A DNA stretch of 64,000 nt from Proteiniclasticum sp. Its GTDB lineage: Bacteria > Bacillota > Clostridia > Clostridiales > Clostridiaceae. Below, piece after piece: positions 25,331-34,833 of the stretch. The notes under the pieces were generated by a model, which was given only the letters and a program-made list of their open reading frames with translations, was not told the DNA's origin and made no database searches. Numbering within the stretch: position 1 is the stretch's first letter; each line of letters begins with the position of its first letter. Location: assembly GCF_003514505.1 (NCBI RefSeq), contig NZ_DOPX01000016.1:1-64000 (forward strand), in the 5' to 3' direction. The position numbers were made by a program, and so were the translations under genes.

Positions 25331-28300
25331 ATGCCGATGAATCCCATTGAGACTACACGAAAAATCAAAGGAGACTATGAGAACTATCTCCAGTCCATCC
25401 TAAAAGTTAAAGATGCAGAAATTACGAAAAGTACATACAAAGCGCTGAAAAGTCATAGATTTGTAAAAGGTCCTTATTTGGAAGCGACACTCCCTTACGT
25501 CTCTGGAGGGACTCTGAGAGATCTTATGAAAGAAGGAATCGCATCATCTGAGTTTGGATCCATGTCCCATTCCATTGATTTGGACAGACCCCTTTATACC
25601 CATCAGGAGAAAGCATTCCGAAAAGTAGCAACAGATCACCGGAACATCATTGTTGCCACTGGTACTGGAAGCGGAAAGACGGAATCTTTCCTTTATCCCA
25701 TCTTAAACAGCCTCCTTAGAGAAAAAGAACAAGGCACCTTAAGTCCTGGTGTTCGGGCACTTCTTCTATATCCCATGAATGCCCTGGCCAATGATCAGAT
25801 GAAAAGGCTTCGGGAACTTTTGGAAACCTATCCAGACATTACCTTCGGACGCTATACTGGAGAAACCATCGAGAAAGAAGCCCATGCAGTGGATACCTAT
25901 AAGAAAAAGAAAGAGGAAGAAATCCGTTCGAACAATCCCTATGCCGTGCAGGGAAAAGATTACCATCTGAAGGACTTGATGCCACTGGAGAATGAAAGGC
26001 TTTCAAGAGAAAAGATGAGGGAGAACCCACCACATATTCTTCTGACCAACTATGCCATGCTGGAGTACCTTCTGATCAGACCATCGGACAATGTGTTCTT
26101 TGATGGACCAGATGCGGACAAATGGCAGTTCATTGTATTAGATGAAGCTCATACTTATAAAGGGGCAACGGGAACAGAAATCGCACTGCTTCTTCGTAGA
26201 TTAAAACAGAGGGTTGTGCATAATCAAAAGGGAAAGATCCAGTGTATGGCCACCAGTGCTACTTTGGGAAATAAAGAAGCACTTCCTGACCTAGCCAAAT
26301 TTGCGTCGGATATTTTTGATGAAGAGTTTACTGTATCAGATATCATCACCTCTGAACGGAAGAAGATTGATATCCTGGAGATGAAAGTCAAAGGCACTCT
26401 TGAAGACTACAAGTCTTATAAAGAAAAAGCAGGGACCATGGATCAGGAAGAGGCTGGAAAGTTTCTTTACAGCAAACTGTCCATAGACCTTCGAATCGGT
26501 GAAGTGATTCGAGCGCTGGAAGCGAAGCCCAAAGCACTGGATAAAGTCGCTGATCTTGTTTTTCAGGATATTGAAGAGGAGAGTAAACGACTTGAAGGCA
26601 TGATCCTTCTCATTGAACTGGGGGTTCTTGCGAAGAAAGACCGAGATAGTGCAGCACTTCTTCCCGCGAGATACCATCTTTTTGTAAAGGCTTTGGAAGG
26701 AGTCTATATTGCACTGTATCCCAACCGAAGAACCTTTCTGGACAGAAAAGAACTGGATGAGGTTCAAGGAAAAGAAGTGCCCGTCTTTGAACTGGCAAAC
26801 TGCCAGAACTGTGGACAGGAGTATCTGGTGGGTGTTTCTAAGCAGAACAAGCTGAAACCTGCAAAGATGGATGAGAAGACAGAGTATTATCTTCTCACAA
26901 ATGAAGAGGTTTCTTCCGATTTGGAATACGATGACGATGAGACAGCCTTTACTGAGGCCAATGTGAAGAACATGGAAGAATACGAGCTTTGTACAGCCTG
27001 CGGGACTCTGCACCGGGCGAACTTAAAACAGAGACCTCGCTGCTGCGAAGTCGCAGATCAGGGAAAACTTGTTAAAGTCTATAAAATGATTTCAAAAAAG
27101 CACGTCCCTAATACCTGCACTTCCTGCGGAGCTGTTTCAAATAGCATCATCAAAAGGTTTATGACAGCGAATCAGCCAGCCACCTATGTGGTAGCCAGCA
27201 GTCTTTACAGCATGATACCGCCAGAAAAAGCAGAAGTGAAGAAAAGGGTGGCAGAAGAGGAGTTCTTCTTTGATGAAGAGTTCCTATTTGGCAGCCAGTC
27301 CCAGGAAGAGTCAGAAGAAATCGGCAGAAAACTATTGGTCTTCTCTGACAACCGACAGGAAGCAGCTTTTTTTGCTGCCTATATGGACAATAAATACAAC
27401 CAGCTCATGTGGAGAAGACTCATCCTAAGGGAGCTGAGAGACTTAGGGCGGGAAGAGGAAATACAGGACCTGATGCTCAAACTGAAACGACCTGCTGAGG
27501 ATCTTGGGCTTTTCAAAGGGCTGAAGAATCCTACATCGGGTGAAAAGGATCAGATCATTCAGACCTTCGTGATGAAAGAGCTGCTTGCCTTTGAGCGAAA
27601 CCAGGGGTTAGAGGGCAGCGGTTATGTGAGATTCTCTCCGGAACTGCCACCAAGGTTTCCTGGGTATAAAGATTTATTGACGGGAGAAGAAATGAAGTCC
27701 GTATTCTCTGTGATGCTGGATACACTAAGACTGGGAGGAGCCATGAGCTTCCCGGGGATTCTGGACCCTTCCGATGATGTATTTGCGCCAAGAAACCGAA
27801 GCGTCTATTTCAACCGTTACGATGGGGGTTCTACCGTAGATGGCACCATCATGAGCTTTGTTCCAAAGACAGGTCACAGAAATCGTCGCTTGGATTACCT
27901 TCTGAAGCTGCTTCTCAAGAAAGGATATTCGGAAGAAGAAGCAAAGGAAATATCTGCTGAAATGCTTGTGAAAATTTGTGACCTGCTCGATGGACCTCTC
28001 GCATCTAGACTGCTTTCCACGAAGAATAAAGGAGCTGCCGGGACGGTACATCAACTATCCTATAAGAACTGGCGTGTTGAGTATCTTAAAGATCAAGATC
28101 ACATCTACAAGTGCGGGAAGTGTGGAAAGATTGCCCATGTGAATGTACTGGATATCTGTCCGGAATTCAGATGCAGTGGCTCTTTGATATCCATATCTGC
28201 AGAAGAATACAGGAATGATCCATACTATAAGGAAATTTATCAGAATCAGAAAGTCATTCCTATGATTTCGAAAGAACATACCGCGCAGCTGAACAAAGAG

Positions 28301-30499
28301 CGGGCTGGAGAGCTCCAGAAGGAGTTTGAAAGCGGGAAAGTCAATGTGCTCAGCTGCTCCACTACCTTTGAAATGGGTGTGGACGTGGGCCAGCTGGAAG
28401 CGATTCTTCTGCGTAATGTACCACCGGAGACAGCCAATTACGTTCAAAGAGCAGGACGAGCAGGAAGACGAACGTCTTCAACTGCCTTCTCTGTCACCTA
28501 TGCCAGAAGAAGCAGCCATGACCTTCATTATTTTGCCAATCCCCAGGAGATCATCAGCGGAAAAATCAAGTCGCCTTATATTGAACTGACCAATGAGAAG
28601 ATTGCAGACAGACATCTGAACTCCATTGTTATGGCATGGTTTTTCAAAGACCATCCATACTTTTTTAACGGACAGGTCAGTCAGCTTATAGGGTATCAGG
28701 AAGATCAGGAAGCAGGGATTGATGTTGTAACGGTCCTGAAAGAAGAGCTGCTTAAAAAGCCTGAGGAACTTCTCGTGATCATCGAAGAAGCACTGGGCGA
28801 AACTCTCTGCAAAAAGCTGGAAGTTCAGGAATGGGCATTTATCGACCGTCTTGTAGGAGAAGAAGGTGTGCTGACCAATGCCATTTTAGAGAAGAAAAGT
28901 GACATCGAGATGCTAAGCGAAATAAAAGACAGAAACTATAAAGAAGGGAAGAAGACCGATGCCATCCAACGTACCATCCATACATTTCTGTCGGAATCGG
29001 TACTGAGTTTTCTGGCAAGCTCTGGGGTACTTCCTAAATATGGCTTCCCAGTAGACGTGGTGAAGCTGGATATCCTGAACGATCGGGATACATCAGTTGA
29101 TGTGGATCTTTCAAGAGATCTCAAGCTTGCCATAGCAGAATATGCCCCCGGAAGTGACATCATCGCGGCAGGAAAAATCTGGACCAGTCATGCTCTCAAC
29201 AAGGTCAGAGGAAAAGAATGGCCCAGCTATCGCTACTATGAGTGCACTTATTGCAGGAGAGTAGAAATACCGGAAGACAATACCATTGCCGTGTCGGAAG
29301 AGGAAGAGGAAGAAAAAATCTGCAGTATGTGCAATCATCCTTTGAAACCAAAGAAGTTCTATGTACCCATCTTTGGATTCTCCACCATGTATGGCGAAAA
29401 GCCAAAGAATGTTGGAGAGACAAGACCTGAGAGGTACTACTCCACTAAGATTCAGTTCGGAGGATTCGGGCACTTGGATGTCTTTGAGGAAGTGGAACGA
29501 AAAGAAGATTTGGTCACCATAGGGGGCAATGAGATTCATACACTGTATTCACCTCAAGGCAAACTTGTGGTCCTAAACCGTGGGAAAAACAATACCGGAC
29601 TTGCGGTCTGCAGTTTATGCGGCTTCGCCACAGATTACACAAAGCCATTCCCCCATAAAAATAAGTTCGGTAAAGACTGTCCCAATGGTTTTGCCACCAA
29701 TGCAGCCCTAGGACACATGTTTCTTAGTGATGTTTTGAAGCTTAGATTTCCGAACAAAGTCATTGATGCAACCAGTTATGAGGATGGAAAAGACAAATGG
29801 AGCACGCTCCTATATGCCATTTTGGAGGGTGCTTCCGATGTGCTGGGCATTTCAAGAAGCGACATCAATGGCTGTGTGGACTGGTCCGATGGATATCCTG
29901 TGCTGATCCTTTTTGATGAAGCCTCTGGAGGTGCAGGTCACGTGAAGAGGATCCATCAGAATCTGGAAAGTGTTCTTAAGGGAGCATTCAAACGGGTGGA
30001 TGGACACTGCGGTTGTGGAAAGGAAACCACTTGCTACGGCTGCCTGCGTTCTTACGGCAATCAGATGGAGCATGATGTACTGGCCAGAGGTCTTGCCAAG
30101 AGTTACCTGGAGTGGCTCTTAAGCAGTCAGCATAGTGATGTGTCTCAGAAACAGAAAGAAGTGCCAGAGGAGAAGAAGCTGACAAAAGAATGGGAAGAAA
30201 CTTTAGATCTTCTCACTTCAGATTTCTATGACCTGGCCTGGGATATGGTGAAAGAGGGTACTATTAATGCACCTGATGAAGTCGGTTACCCTTTGGTATC
30301 AGAAGAAACTGGAGTCATGGGTTATGAAGCAGAAATGATCTGGCATGATAAAAAGGTGGCGGTGCTTCCTCAAGAGGCGACACCAGAATGCAGGAATGCT
30401 TTTAAAGAATCCGGATGGAATATCTTTGTAGTAAACGAGATGGATAAAGATCACCTGCTGAAAGAACTTAAGGCGAGATCTGGAGGAAAGAAATGGTAG
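25331..30499 (+). CDS. Druantia-type DruE: large DEAD/DEAH helicase with DUF1998
   Basis: The 1722-residue protein has a superfamily 2 helicase core: Walker A (VATGTGSGKTESF, about 108-120), DEAH (VLDEAHTYKG, about 269-278) and SATLG. The second RecA domain carries STTFEMGVDVGQL and YVQRAGRAGRR. Several CxxC pairs (CQNCG, CTACG, CTSCG, CGKCG, CSMCN, CSLCG) lie along the chain. The C-terminus has the DUF1998 pattern LILFDEASGGAGHVKRI followed by CGCGKETTCYGCLRSYGNQ. A fused DEAD-helicase/DUF1998 protein of this size is the hallmark of DruE. It is co-transcribed with the upstream DruH-like gene and overlaps the next helicase by 7 bases. The likely role is antiphage defence, mechanism unknown. 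Confidence 0.78.
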   Translation: MPMNPIETTRKIKGDYENYLQSILKVKDAEITKSTYKALKSHRFVKGPYLEATLPYVSGGTLRDLMKEGIASSEFGSMSHSIDLDRPLYTHQEKAFRKVATDHRNIIVATGTGSGKTESFLYPILNSLLREKEQGTLSPGVRALLLYPMNALANDQMKRLRELLETYPDITFGRYTGETIEKEAHAVDTYKKKKEEEIRSNNPYAVQGKDYHLKDLMPLENERLSREKMRENPPHILLTNYAMLEYLLIRPSDNVFFDGPDADKWQFIVLDEAHTYKGATGTEIALLLRRLKQRVVHNQKGKIQCMATSATLGNKEALPDLAKFASDIFDEEFTVSDIITSERKKIDILEMKVKGTLEDYKSYKEKAGTMDQEEAGKFLYSKLSIDLRIGEVIRALEAKPKALDKVADLVFQDIEEESKRLEGMILLIELGVLAKKDRDSAALLPARYHLFVKALEGVYIALYPNRRTFLDRKELDEVQGKEVPVFELANCQNCGQEYLVGVSKQNKLKPAKMDEKTEYYLLTNEEVSSDLEYDDDETAFTEANVKNMEEYELCTACGTLHRANLKQRPRCCEVADQGKLVKVYKMISKKHVPNTCTSCGAVSNSIIKRFMTANQPATYVVASSLYSMIPPEKAEVKKRVAEEEFFFDEEFLFGSQSQEESEEIGRKLLVFSDNRQEAAFFAAYMDNKYNQLMWRRLILRELRDLGREEEIQDLMLKLKRPAEDLGLFKGLKNPTSGEKDQIIQTFVMKELLAFERNQGLEGSGYVRFSPELPPRFPGYKDLLTGEEMKSVFSVMLDTLRLGGAMSFPGILDPSDDVFAPRNRSVYFNRYDGGSTVDGTIMSFVPKTGHRNRRLDYLLKLLLKKGYSEEEAKEISAEMLVKICDLLDGPLASRLLSTKNKGAAGTVHQLSYKNWRVEYLKDQDHIYKCGKCGKIAHVNVLDICPEFRCSGSLISISAEEYRNDPYYKEIYQNQKVIPMISKEHTAQLNKERAGELQKEFESGKVNVLSCSTTFEMGVDVGQLEAILLRNVPPETANYVQRAGRAGRRTSSTAFSVTYARRSSHDLHYFANPQEIISGKIKSPYIELTNEKIADRHLNSIVMAWFFKDHPYFFNGQVSQLIGYQEDQEAGIDVVTVLKEELLKKPEELLVIIEEALGETLCKKLEVQEWAFIDRLVGEEGVLTNAILEKKSDIEMLSEIKDRNYKEGKKTDAIQRTIHTFLSESVLSFLASSGVLPKYGFPVDVVKLDILNDRDTSVDVDLSRDLKLAIAEYAPGSDIIAAGKIWTSHALNKVRGKEWPSYRYYECTYCRRVEIPEDNTIAVSEEEEEEKICSMCNHPLKPKKFYVPIFGFSTMYGEKPKNVGETRPERYYSTKIQFGGFGHLDVFEEVERKEDLVTIGGNEIHTLYSPQGKLVVLNRGKNNTGLAVCSLCGFATDYTKPFPHKNKFGKDCPNGFATNAALGHMFLSDVLKLRFPNKVIDATSYEDGKDKWSTLLYAILEGASDVLGISRSDINGCVDWSDGYPVLILFDEASGGAGHVKRIHQNLESVLKGAFKRVDGHCGCGKETTCYGCLRSYGNQMEHDVLARGLAKSYLEWLLSSQHSDVSQKQKEVPEEKKLTKEWEETLDLLTSDFYDLAWDMVKEGTINAPDEVGYPLVSEETGVMGYEAEMIWHDKKVAVLPQEATPECRNAFKESGWNIFVVNEMDKDHLLKELKARSGGKKW

Positions 30500-32640
30500 T
30501 ACTAACAAACAGACCAGCAATTTCCTATGCTGAGACTTTCTTTGAATCTACGAAAAGTTTGCCTTCAAGAGTGAAGGATGACGTGTTCAGCTTTATCAAC
30601 AGATTCCTCCAAGACCCTACGTCCAGAGGGCTCAACTATGAAAAAATCAATACAGTAGACCCTTCACTCCGTTCTGTCCGTGTCAATGGCTCTTACAGAG
30701 CCATTGTCCGGATTCCGGATGAAAGTGCTCCTAATACCTATTTTTTACTCTGGGTGGATGCTCATGATGACGCTTATGAATGGGCAAAAAGAAAAAGAAT
30801 CACCCATGACAGAACTACCAATGCCGTTACTTTAGTAGAAACAAGAGAAACTGTGGAAGAAGAAAGGAGTAGAGAAGAACCTCAGGAAATTAGATTTAAG
30901 GGCGTATTCCATCAGTATGAGAATGAACAGCTGAAAGCACTGGGTGTAGAAGAAGAGATTCTATTTACTCTTCGAGCAGTGGAAAATAGAGAACAGCTTG
31001 ATGGAATTAAGCGATTTTTTCCAGCACCGGTGTATGAAAACCTAGTGTATCTACTAGAAGAGATTCCGTTTGAAGAAGTTTATGCGCTCTATCAGGAATA
31101 TCAAGAGTCCGCTGAGGAAATCAGTTTGGAAGATGCGCTTACTGAGCCCATCAATAGAGACCGGTTTTTTGTTTCGATTTCTGAAGAGGATGAAGAACTG
31201 GCGAGGCAGTTTCTTCATGGAGAGATTGACTCCTGGCGGGTTTTTCTACATCCGAAACAAAGGGAGTATGTAGAAGCAGATTATGAAGGACCCGTAAGGA
31301 TCATTGGAGGACCAGGTACAGGAAAGTCAGTGGTCGCTATGCACCGGGCGAAGTATCTGCTGGAAACCTTATATACAGATTCACGAGAGAAGGTTCTTTT
31401 TACTACTTTCTCCAGTAACCTTTCGGCGGATCTGGAAGAAATGATGAAGGGAATGCTCACAGCTCAAGGGTTCTCAAGACTTAAGGTAGTGAATCTGGAT
31501 AAAATCATTTCACAGCTTCTGGAAACCTACTTCCCACAGCAGAAGCTCATGTATGGTGATGAGGTGCTTTTCGTATGGAAAGGACTTCTAACAGAAAATG
31601 GCTTCAAGGGAAAGTACAGTGAGAATTTCCTGAAGACAGAGTATGAAGAAATCATTGTGGAGGAAGGAGTTGAAAGTCTTTCTAAGTACTTCAGCCATTC
31701 AAGGATTGGTAGAGGAGTTGGGCTGAGCCGGAAAGAGAAGAAAGAGATCTGGTCCTTGGTAGAAGCGTATCAAGTGAGATGTGAAGAACTGAGAAAATGG
31801 GACGCGCCCAGTGCAGAGAAAAAACTTGCAGGATATATAAAAGAGTCTTTTCCCGGAGGGCTTTTCAGATGCGTCATTGCCGATGAAGTTCAGGATTTCA
31901 GGAAAATGTCCTTAGCACTACTAAGAGCCATAGCAGGAGAGCAAAAGAGAAATGACCTATACCTGGTGGGAGATCAGATGCAGCGCATTTATCAGAAGAG
32001 GGAAGAGAAGGCTGATGAGGACATCGACTCTGGAAATCGTGTGTTCAAGCTTCTGCATAACTATAGAACCACGGGAGAAATCGCAAGGTTTGCTCAAGGG
32101 ATTGTTCAGGATGTTCCGCTACTTCTGGAAGAGAATTTCTCTCCTGATCCTGTCATCAGCCATACTCAAGGAAAGGTTCCTAGCGTTTCAGAGTTTCTCA
32201 GAAAAGAGGAAGAACTGGCCTATATAGCAGATACGGTTAAAAAGTGGACTGCTTTGGGTACATTAGAAAGAAGCATCTGTATTTTAGCGAGAACAAAGAA
32301 TGAGCTTACTTCTATTAAGGAATATCTTGCCAGTAAGGGTATCCGAAGCTATGAGATCAAGCAGAGCAACAAAGATGATAAAACCGTAAGCGGTGTGAGG
32401 CTTAGCACTATGCACCGTGCGAAAGGATTGGAGTTTGATTGCGTTATGATCATGGGCATGAATCAAAATAATATGCCGAATCAGAAAACACTAGAAAGTG
32501 CTGAAAGTGGTGTGGAGAAGAGAGAGCTCATGCTTCAGGAGAAACTGCTTCTCTATGTCGCAGCAACGAGAGCTAAAAAAGAGCTGAGTGTGAGCTGCAC
32601 AGGTAAGATGACAACATTTATTCCGGTAGTGAACCAATAG
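30493..32640 (+). CDS. UvrD/Rep-type helicase with N-terminal RelE-like domain
   Basis: Residues 1-105 resemble a RelE/ParE toxin fold (FLQDPTSRGLNYEKI, RSVRVNGSYRAIVRIP, LLWVDAHDDAYEWAKR). After a linker comes a superfamily 1 helicase: Walker A (IIGGPGTGKSVVAMH, about 270-284), VIADEVQDF, LVGDQMQRIYQ, LLHNYRTTGEIARFA, STMHRAKGLEFD and VAATRAKKEL. Total length is 715 residues. The ATG overlaps the druE stop by 7 bases with GGAGG upstream, so it is translationally coupled and likely works with the Druantia pair. A third helicase gene is not part of the minimal type III definition as I know it. Confidence 0.85.
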   Translation: MVVLTNRPAISYAETFFESTKSLPSRVKDDVFSFINRFLQDPTSRGLNYEKINTVDPSLRSVRVNGSYRAIVRIPDESAPNTYFLLWVDAHDDAYEWAKRKRITHDRTTNAVTLVETRETVEEERSREEPQEIRFKGVFHQYENEQLKALGVEEEILFTLRAVENREQLDGIKRFFPAPVYENLVYLLEEIPFEEVYALYQEYQESAEEISLEDALTEPINRDRFFVSISEEDEELARQFLHGEIDSWRVFLHPKQREYVEADYEGPVRIIGGPGTGKSVVAMHRAKYLLETLYTDSREKVLFTTFSSNLSADLEEMMKGMLTAQGFSRLKVVNLDKIISQLLETYFPQQKLMYGDEVLFVWKGLLTENGFKGKYSENFLKTEYEEIIVEEGVESLSKYFSHSRIGRGVGLSRKEKKEIWSLVEAYQVRCEELRKWDAPSAEKKLAGYIKESFPGGLFRCVIADEVQDFRKMSLALLRAIAGEQKRNDLYLVGDQMQRIYQKREEKADEDIDSGNRVFKLLHNYRTTGEIARFAQGIVQDVPLLLEENFSPDPVISHTQGKVPSVSEFLRKEEELAYIADTVKKWTALGTLERSICILARTKNELTSIKEYLASKGIRSYEIKQSNKDDKTVSGVRLSTMHRAKGLEFDCVMIMGMNQNNMPNQKTLESAESGVEKRELMLQEKLLLYVAATRAKKELSVSCTGKMTTFIPVVNQ

Positions 32641-32660
32641 GTAGTGAGGGAGTGAAGAGA

Positions 32661-33707
32661 ATGTCCTACTATATGAGAGCAAAAGAAGCTATTACAATAA
32701 AAAATGTGAATGAAGATACCAGAGCTTTTACAATTTCAGTAAAAAAGTATATTCAGGATTTTCTTCAGGGAGTCAGAATCGAGAGCTTTTATAACTTTTC
32801 AATGGAGTTGTCCGTGGATGATAAGGTGATTATTGGGACTTATATTGCGGAAGATTATCGTAAAGGTGTCATAAAACTAGAAAGTCTCCAGTTTACTGAA
32901 GAGGGGATGCGTAAAGTAATTGAAAACCTTGAGTTTCATGAAAACATTTCGGTGAACTTAGAGTATTCTGGGTTTTTCTTTTACTTTTATTACTACAGTA
33001 TCAGCAGATTTAGAATCCTATTAGATGAGAAACTAAAAGGATATGTAACCTATTTTGCGAATGAGCAACAAGAGGATGCGCTTACTGCTTATGTTTTTAC
33101 TGAGGTAGACGGAGAGCTTATGAGAGGCTACATCGATAAACACCCATTTGATAAGTATAAACATATTAAGGATTGGGAAGTTCTAAACATGTCTTTCTAT
33201 ATGGAGTTAAAGGATGGAATCCCTTGGAGTGTCTATAACGAAGCACTAGCCGAGGCTGAGAAACTCGCGAAGGATTATAATCTACGTATTTACTTTGATC
33301 CGGATTCTACAGGAGATTCTGATGGTTCAGCCGCAAATCCTGGTGCCATTGAGATTGAAGATAATAATTCTAATGGTATTGTCGACAATAAAATAATTAT
33401 GGATGTTGATGAAATAGAAATCTATTATGCGAGACTCAAAAAGATCTACGATATTTTTAAAGACTACTCAAAGGGAATAGAAGACTATTGGAAGATGGTG
33501 CCAATTGATAAGAATTATAAAGAAGTTACATTAGAACTCGAAGTTGATGAACATAATAACCTATTATTGAAGGTTTTTGATCCCTATGCAGAAGAACTGT
33601 ATATCATTCCTGATGATTCTAGAACGACTAGAGTAAGTGCTATGGAAGAAGCCATGAAAGGTTGGGAGGATATTCAGATTCCAATGGATGACTCGTTTCT
33701 CAAGTAA
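32661..33707 (+). CDS. Unknown 348-residue defence-island protein
   Basis: Not recognised. The ATG at 32661 is preferred over a GTG at 32652 because GAGGGAGTGA lies just upstream of it. The protein begins MSYYMRAKEAITIKN. Its first 100 residues are strand-rich, with an aromatic run (YSGFFFYFYYYSISRF) near residue 105-120, followed by an acidic Asp/Ser/Gly/Asn stretch (about 215-245) and a helical C-terminus. It lies 20 bases after the UvrD-type helicase and just before the radical SAM gene. A decayed paralogue of its N-terminus lies at 35689, on the other side of the radical SAM pair. Confidence 0.65.
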   Translation: MSYYMRAKEAITIKNVNEDTRAFTISVKKYIQDFLQGVRIESFYNFSMELSVDDKVIIGTYIAEDYRKGVIKLESLQFTEEGMRKVIENLEFHENISVNLEYSGFFFYFYYYSISRFRILLDEKLKGYVTYFANEQQEDALTAYVFTEVDGELMRGYIDKHPFDKYKHIKDWEVLNMSFYMELKDGIPWSVYNEALAEAEKLAKDYNLRIYFDPDSTGDSDGSAANPGAIEIEDNNSNGIVDNKIIMDVDEIEIYYARLKKIYDIFKDYSKGIEDYWKMVPIDKNYKEVTLELEVDEHNNLLLKVFDPYAEELYIIPDDSRTTRVSAMEEAMKGWEDIQIPMDDSFLK

Positions 33708-33748
33708 TGAGTATGTTAAGAGACAAATGATTATAGGGAGATGAGAGA

Positions 33749-34831
33749 TTGAAGTACATCATACATGATACAAAGTACCGATTTAAAACAGCATTCAATA
33801 CCAAATCCGGAGCCTATGTTCGAACGGGTATTTTGGATGATAAAGGGAAAGATACAGGAGAAGATCCCTTTATGGCTTCTTATCCTCATCTCATAGATGT
33901 TGGCATCATGGGGCATTGCATTCATGGAAAGACAGGACTTTGTGTAAAGGCAGGCATAGAGTGTTATCAAAACGGGCTTTTTGTGGAGAAAGCCAATATG
34001 TCTGTGGATGATTTTAGAAAAATCGCTGAGCAAAGCCGAGGACGATGCAATCAGTTGGCATTAGGCGGCAGAGGGGATCCAGATCAGCATGAGGCTTTTG
34101 AGGAGATTCTTAGAATTTCTGTCGAGAATCATTTGGTACCAAACTATACTACCTCGGGATATGGTCTTAATGAAAGGATTGCGACGATTTCAAAGAAATA
34201 CTGCGGTGCTGTTGCTGTAAGCTGGTACCGCAGTCCTTATACCATAAAAGCCATTGTTACATTACTAGAAGCTGGGGTAAAGACCAATGTCCACTATGTA
34301 CTAGGAAAGCATACGATAGAGGAAGCTGTCGTAAGACTGAAGAATAATGATTTCCCCAAAGGAATCAACGCTGTAATCTTTCTTCTTCATAAACCGGCAG
34401 GGCAAGGCACTGGAGAAAACGTGCTAGATGCTTATGATTCTAAGCTTGATGAGTTTTTTAGACTCATGGAGCATCCTCATCCTTTTAAAGTAGGCATGGA
34501 CAGCTGCACAGTGCCTGGAACGATTCAAAGATGCAAAAGAATTGTTCCAGAATCACTGGACACCTGTGAAGGAGGACGCTTCAGCTGCTATATCAGTGCA
34601 GATATGAACATGGTGCCCTGCAGTTTTGATGTTAGGGGAAAGTATAGTGTTGACCTTAGAGAAATGACCATTGAAGAAGCCTGGAACAGCAATGCTTTTG
34701 AGAAGTTCAGAAGAATCTTAAAGAGTTCCTGTAAGCTTTGCTCAAAGAAATCCTTATGTCTCGGAGGGTGTCCACTGATGCCTGAGATTATACTCTGTAA
34801 TGATCAAATGCGAAGCATCGAGGGGGTTTAG
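33749..34831 (+). CDS. Radical SAM-like protein with SPASM-like cysteine tail
   Basis: The 360-residue protein has three cysteines early (GIMGHCIHGKTGLCVKAGIECYQ, broken here as GHC, GLC and IEC; about residues 56-72) in C-x7-C-x6-C spacing, not the classic CxxxCxxC. A TIM-barrel-like body follows (LALGGRGDPDQHEAFEEIL, NYTTSGYGLNERI). The C-terminal part carries a SPASM-like pattern: CEGGRFSCYISADMNMVPCSFD, then CKLCSKKSLCLGGCPL. SPASM-type tails hold auxiliary Fe-S clusters in enzymes that modify peptides and proteins. The next gene starts 2 bases after its stop and encodes a protein with an N-terminal TNSSS motif. It may be the substrate. The radical SAM call is from overall pattern and the unusual spacing lowers certainty. 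Confidence 0.7.
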   Translation: MKYIIHDTKYRFKTAFNTKSGAYVRTGILDDKGKDTGEDPFMASYPHLIDVGIMGHCIHGKTGLCVKAGIECYQNGLFVEKANMSVDDFRKIAEQSRGRCNQLALGGRGDPDQHEAFEEILRISVENHLVPNYTTSGYGLNERIATISKKYCGAVAVSWYRSPYTIKAIVTLLEAGVKTNVHYVLGKHTIEEAVVRLKNNDFPKGINAVIFLLHKPAGQGTGENVLDAYDSKLDEFFRLMEHPHPFKVGMDSCTVPGTIQRCKRIVPESLDTCEGGRFSCYISADMNMVPCSFDVRGKYSVDLREMTIEEAWNSNAFEKFRRILKSSCKLCSKKSLCLGGCPLMPEIILCNDQMRSIEGV

Positions 34832-34833
34832 AA

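Noticed and set aside
26336..27013. Long minus-strand frame opposite druE
   Set aside because: Antisense shadow of a clearly conserved helicase gene.
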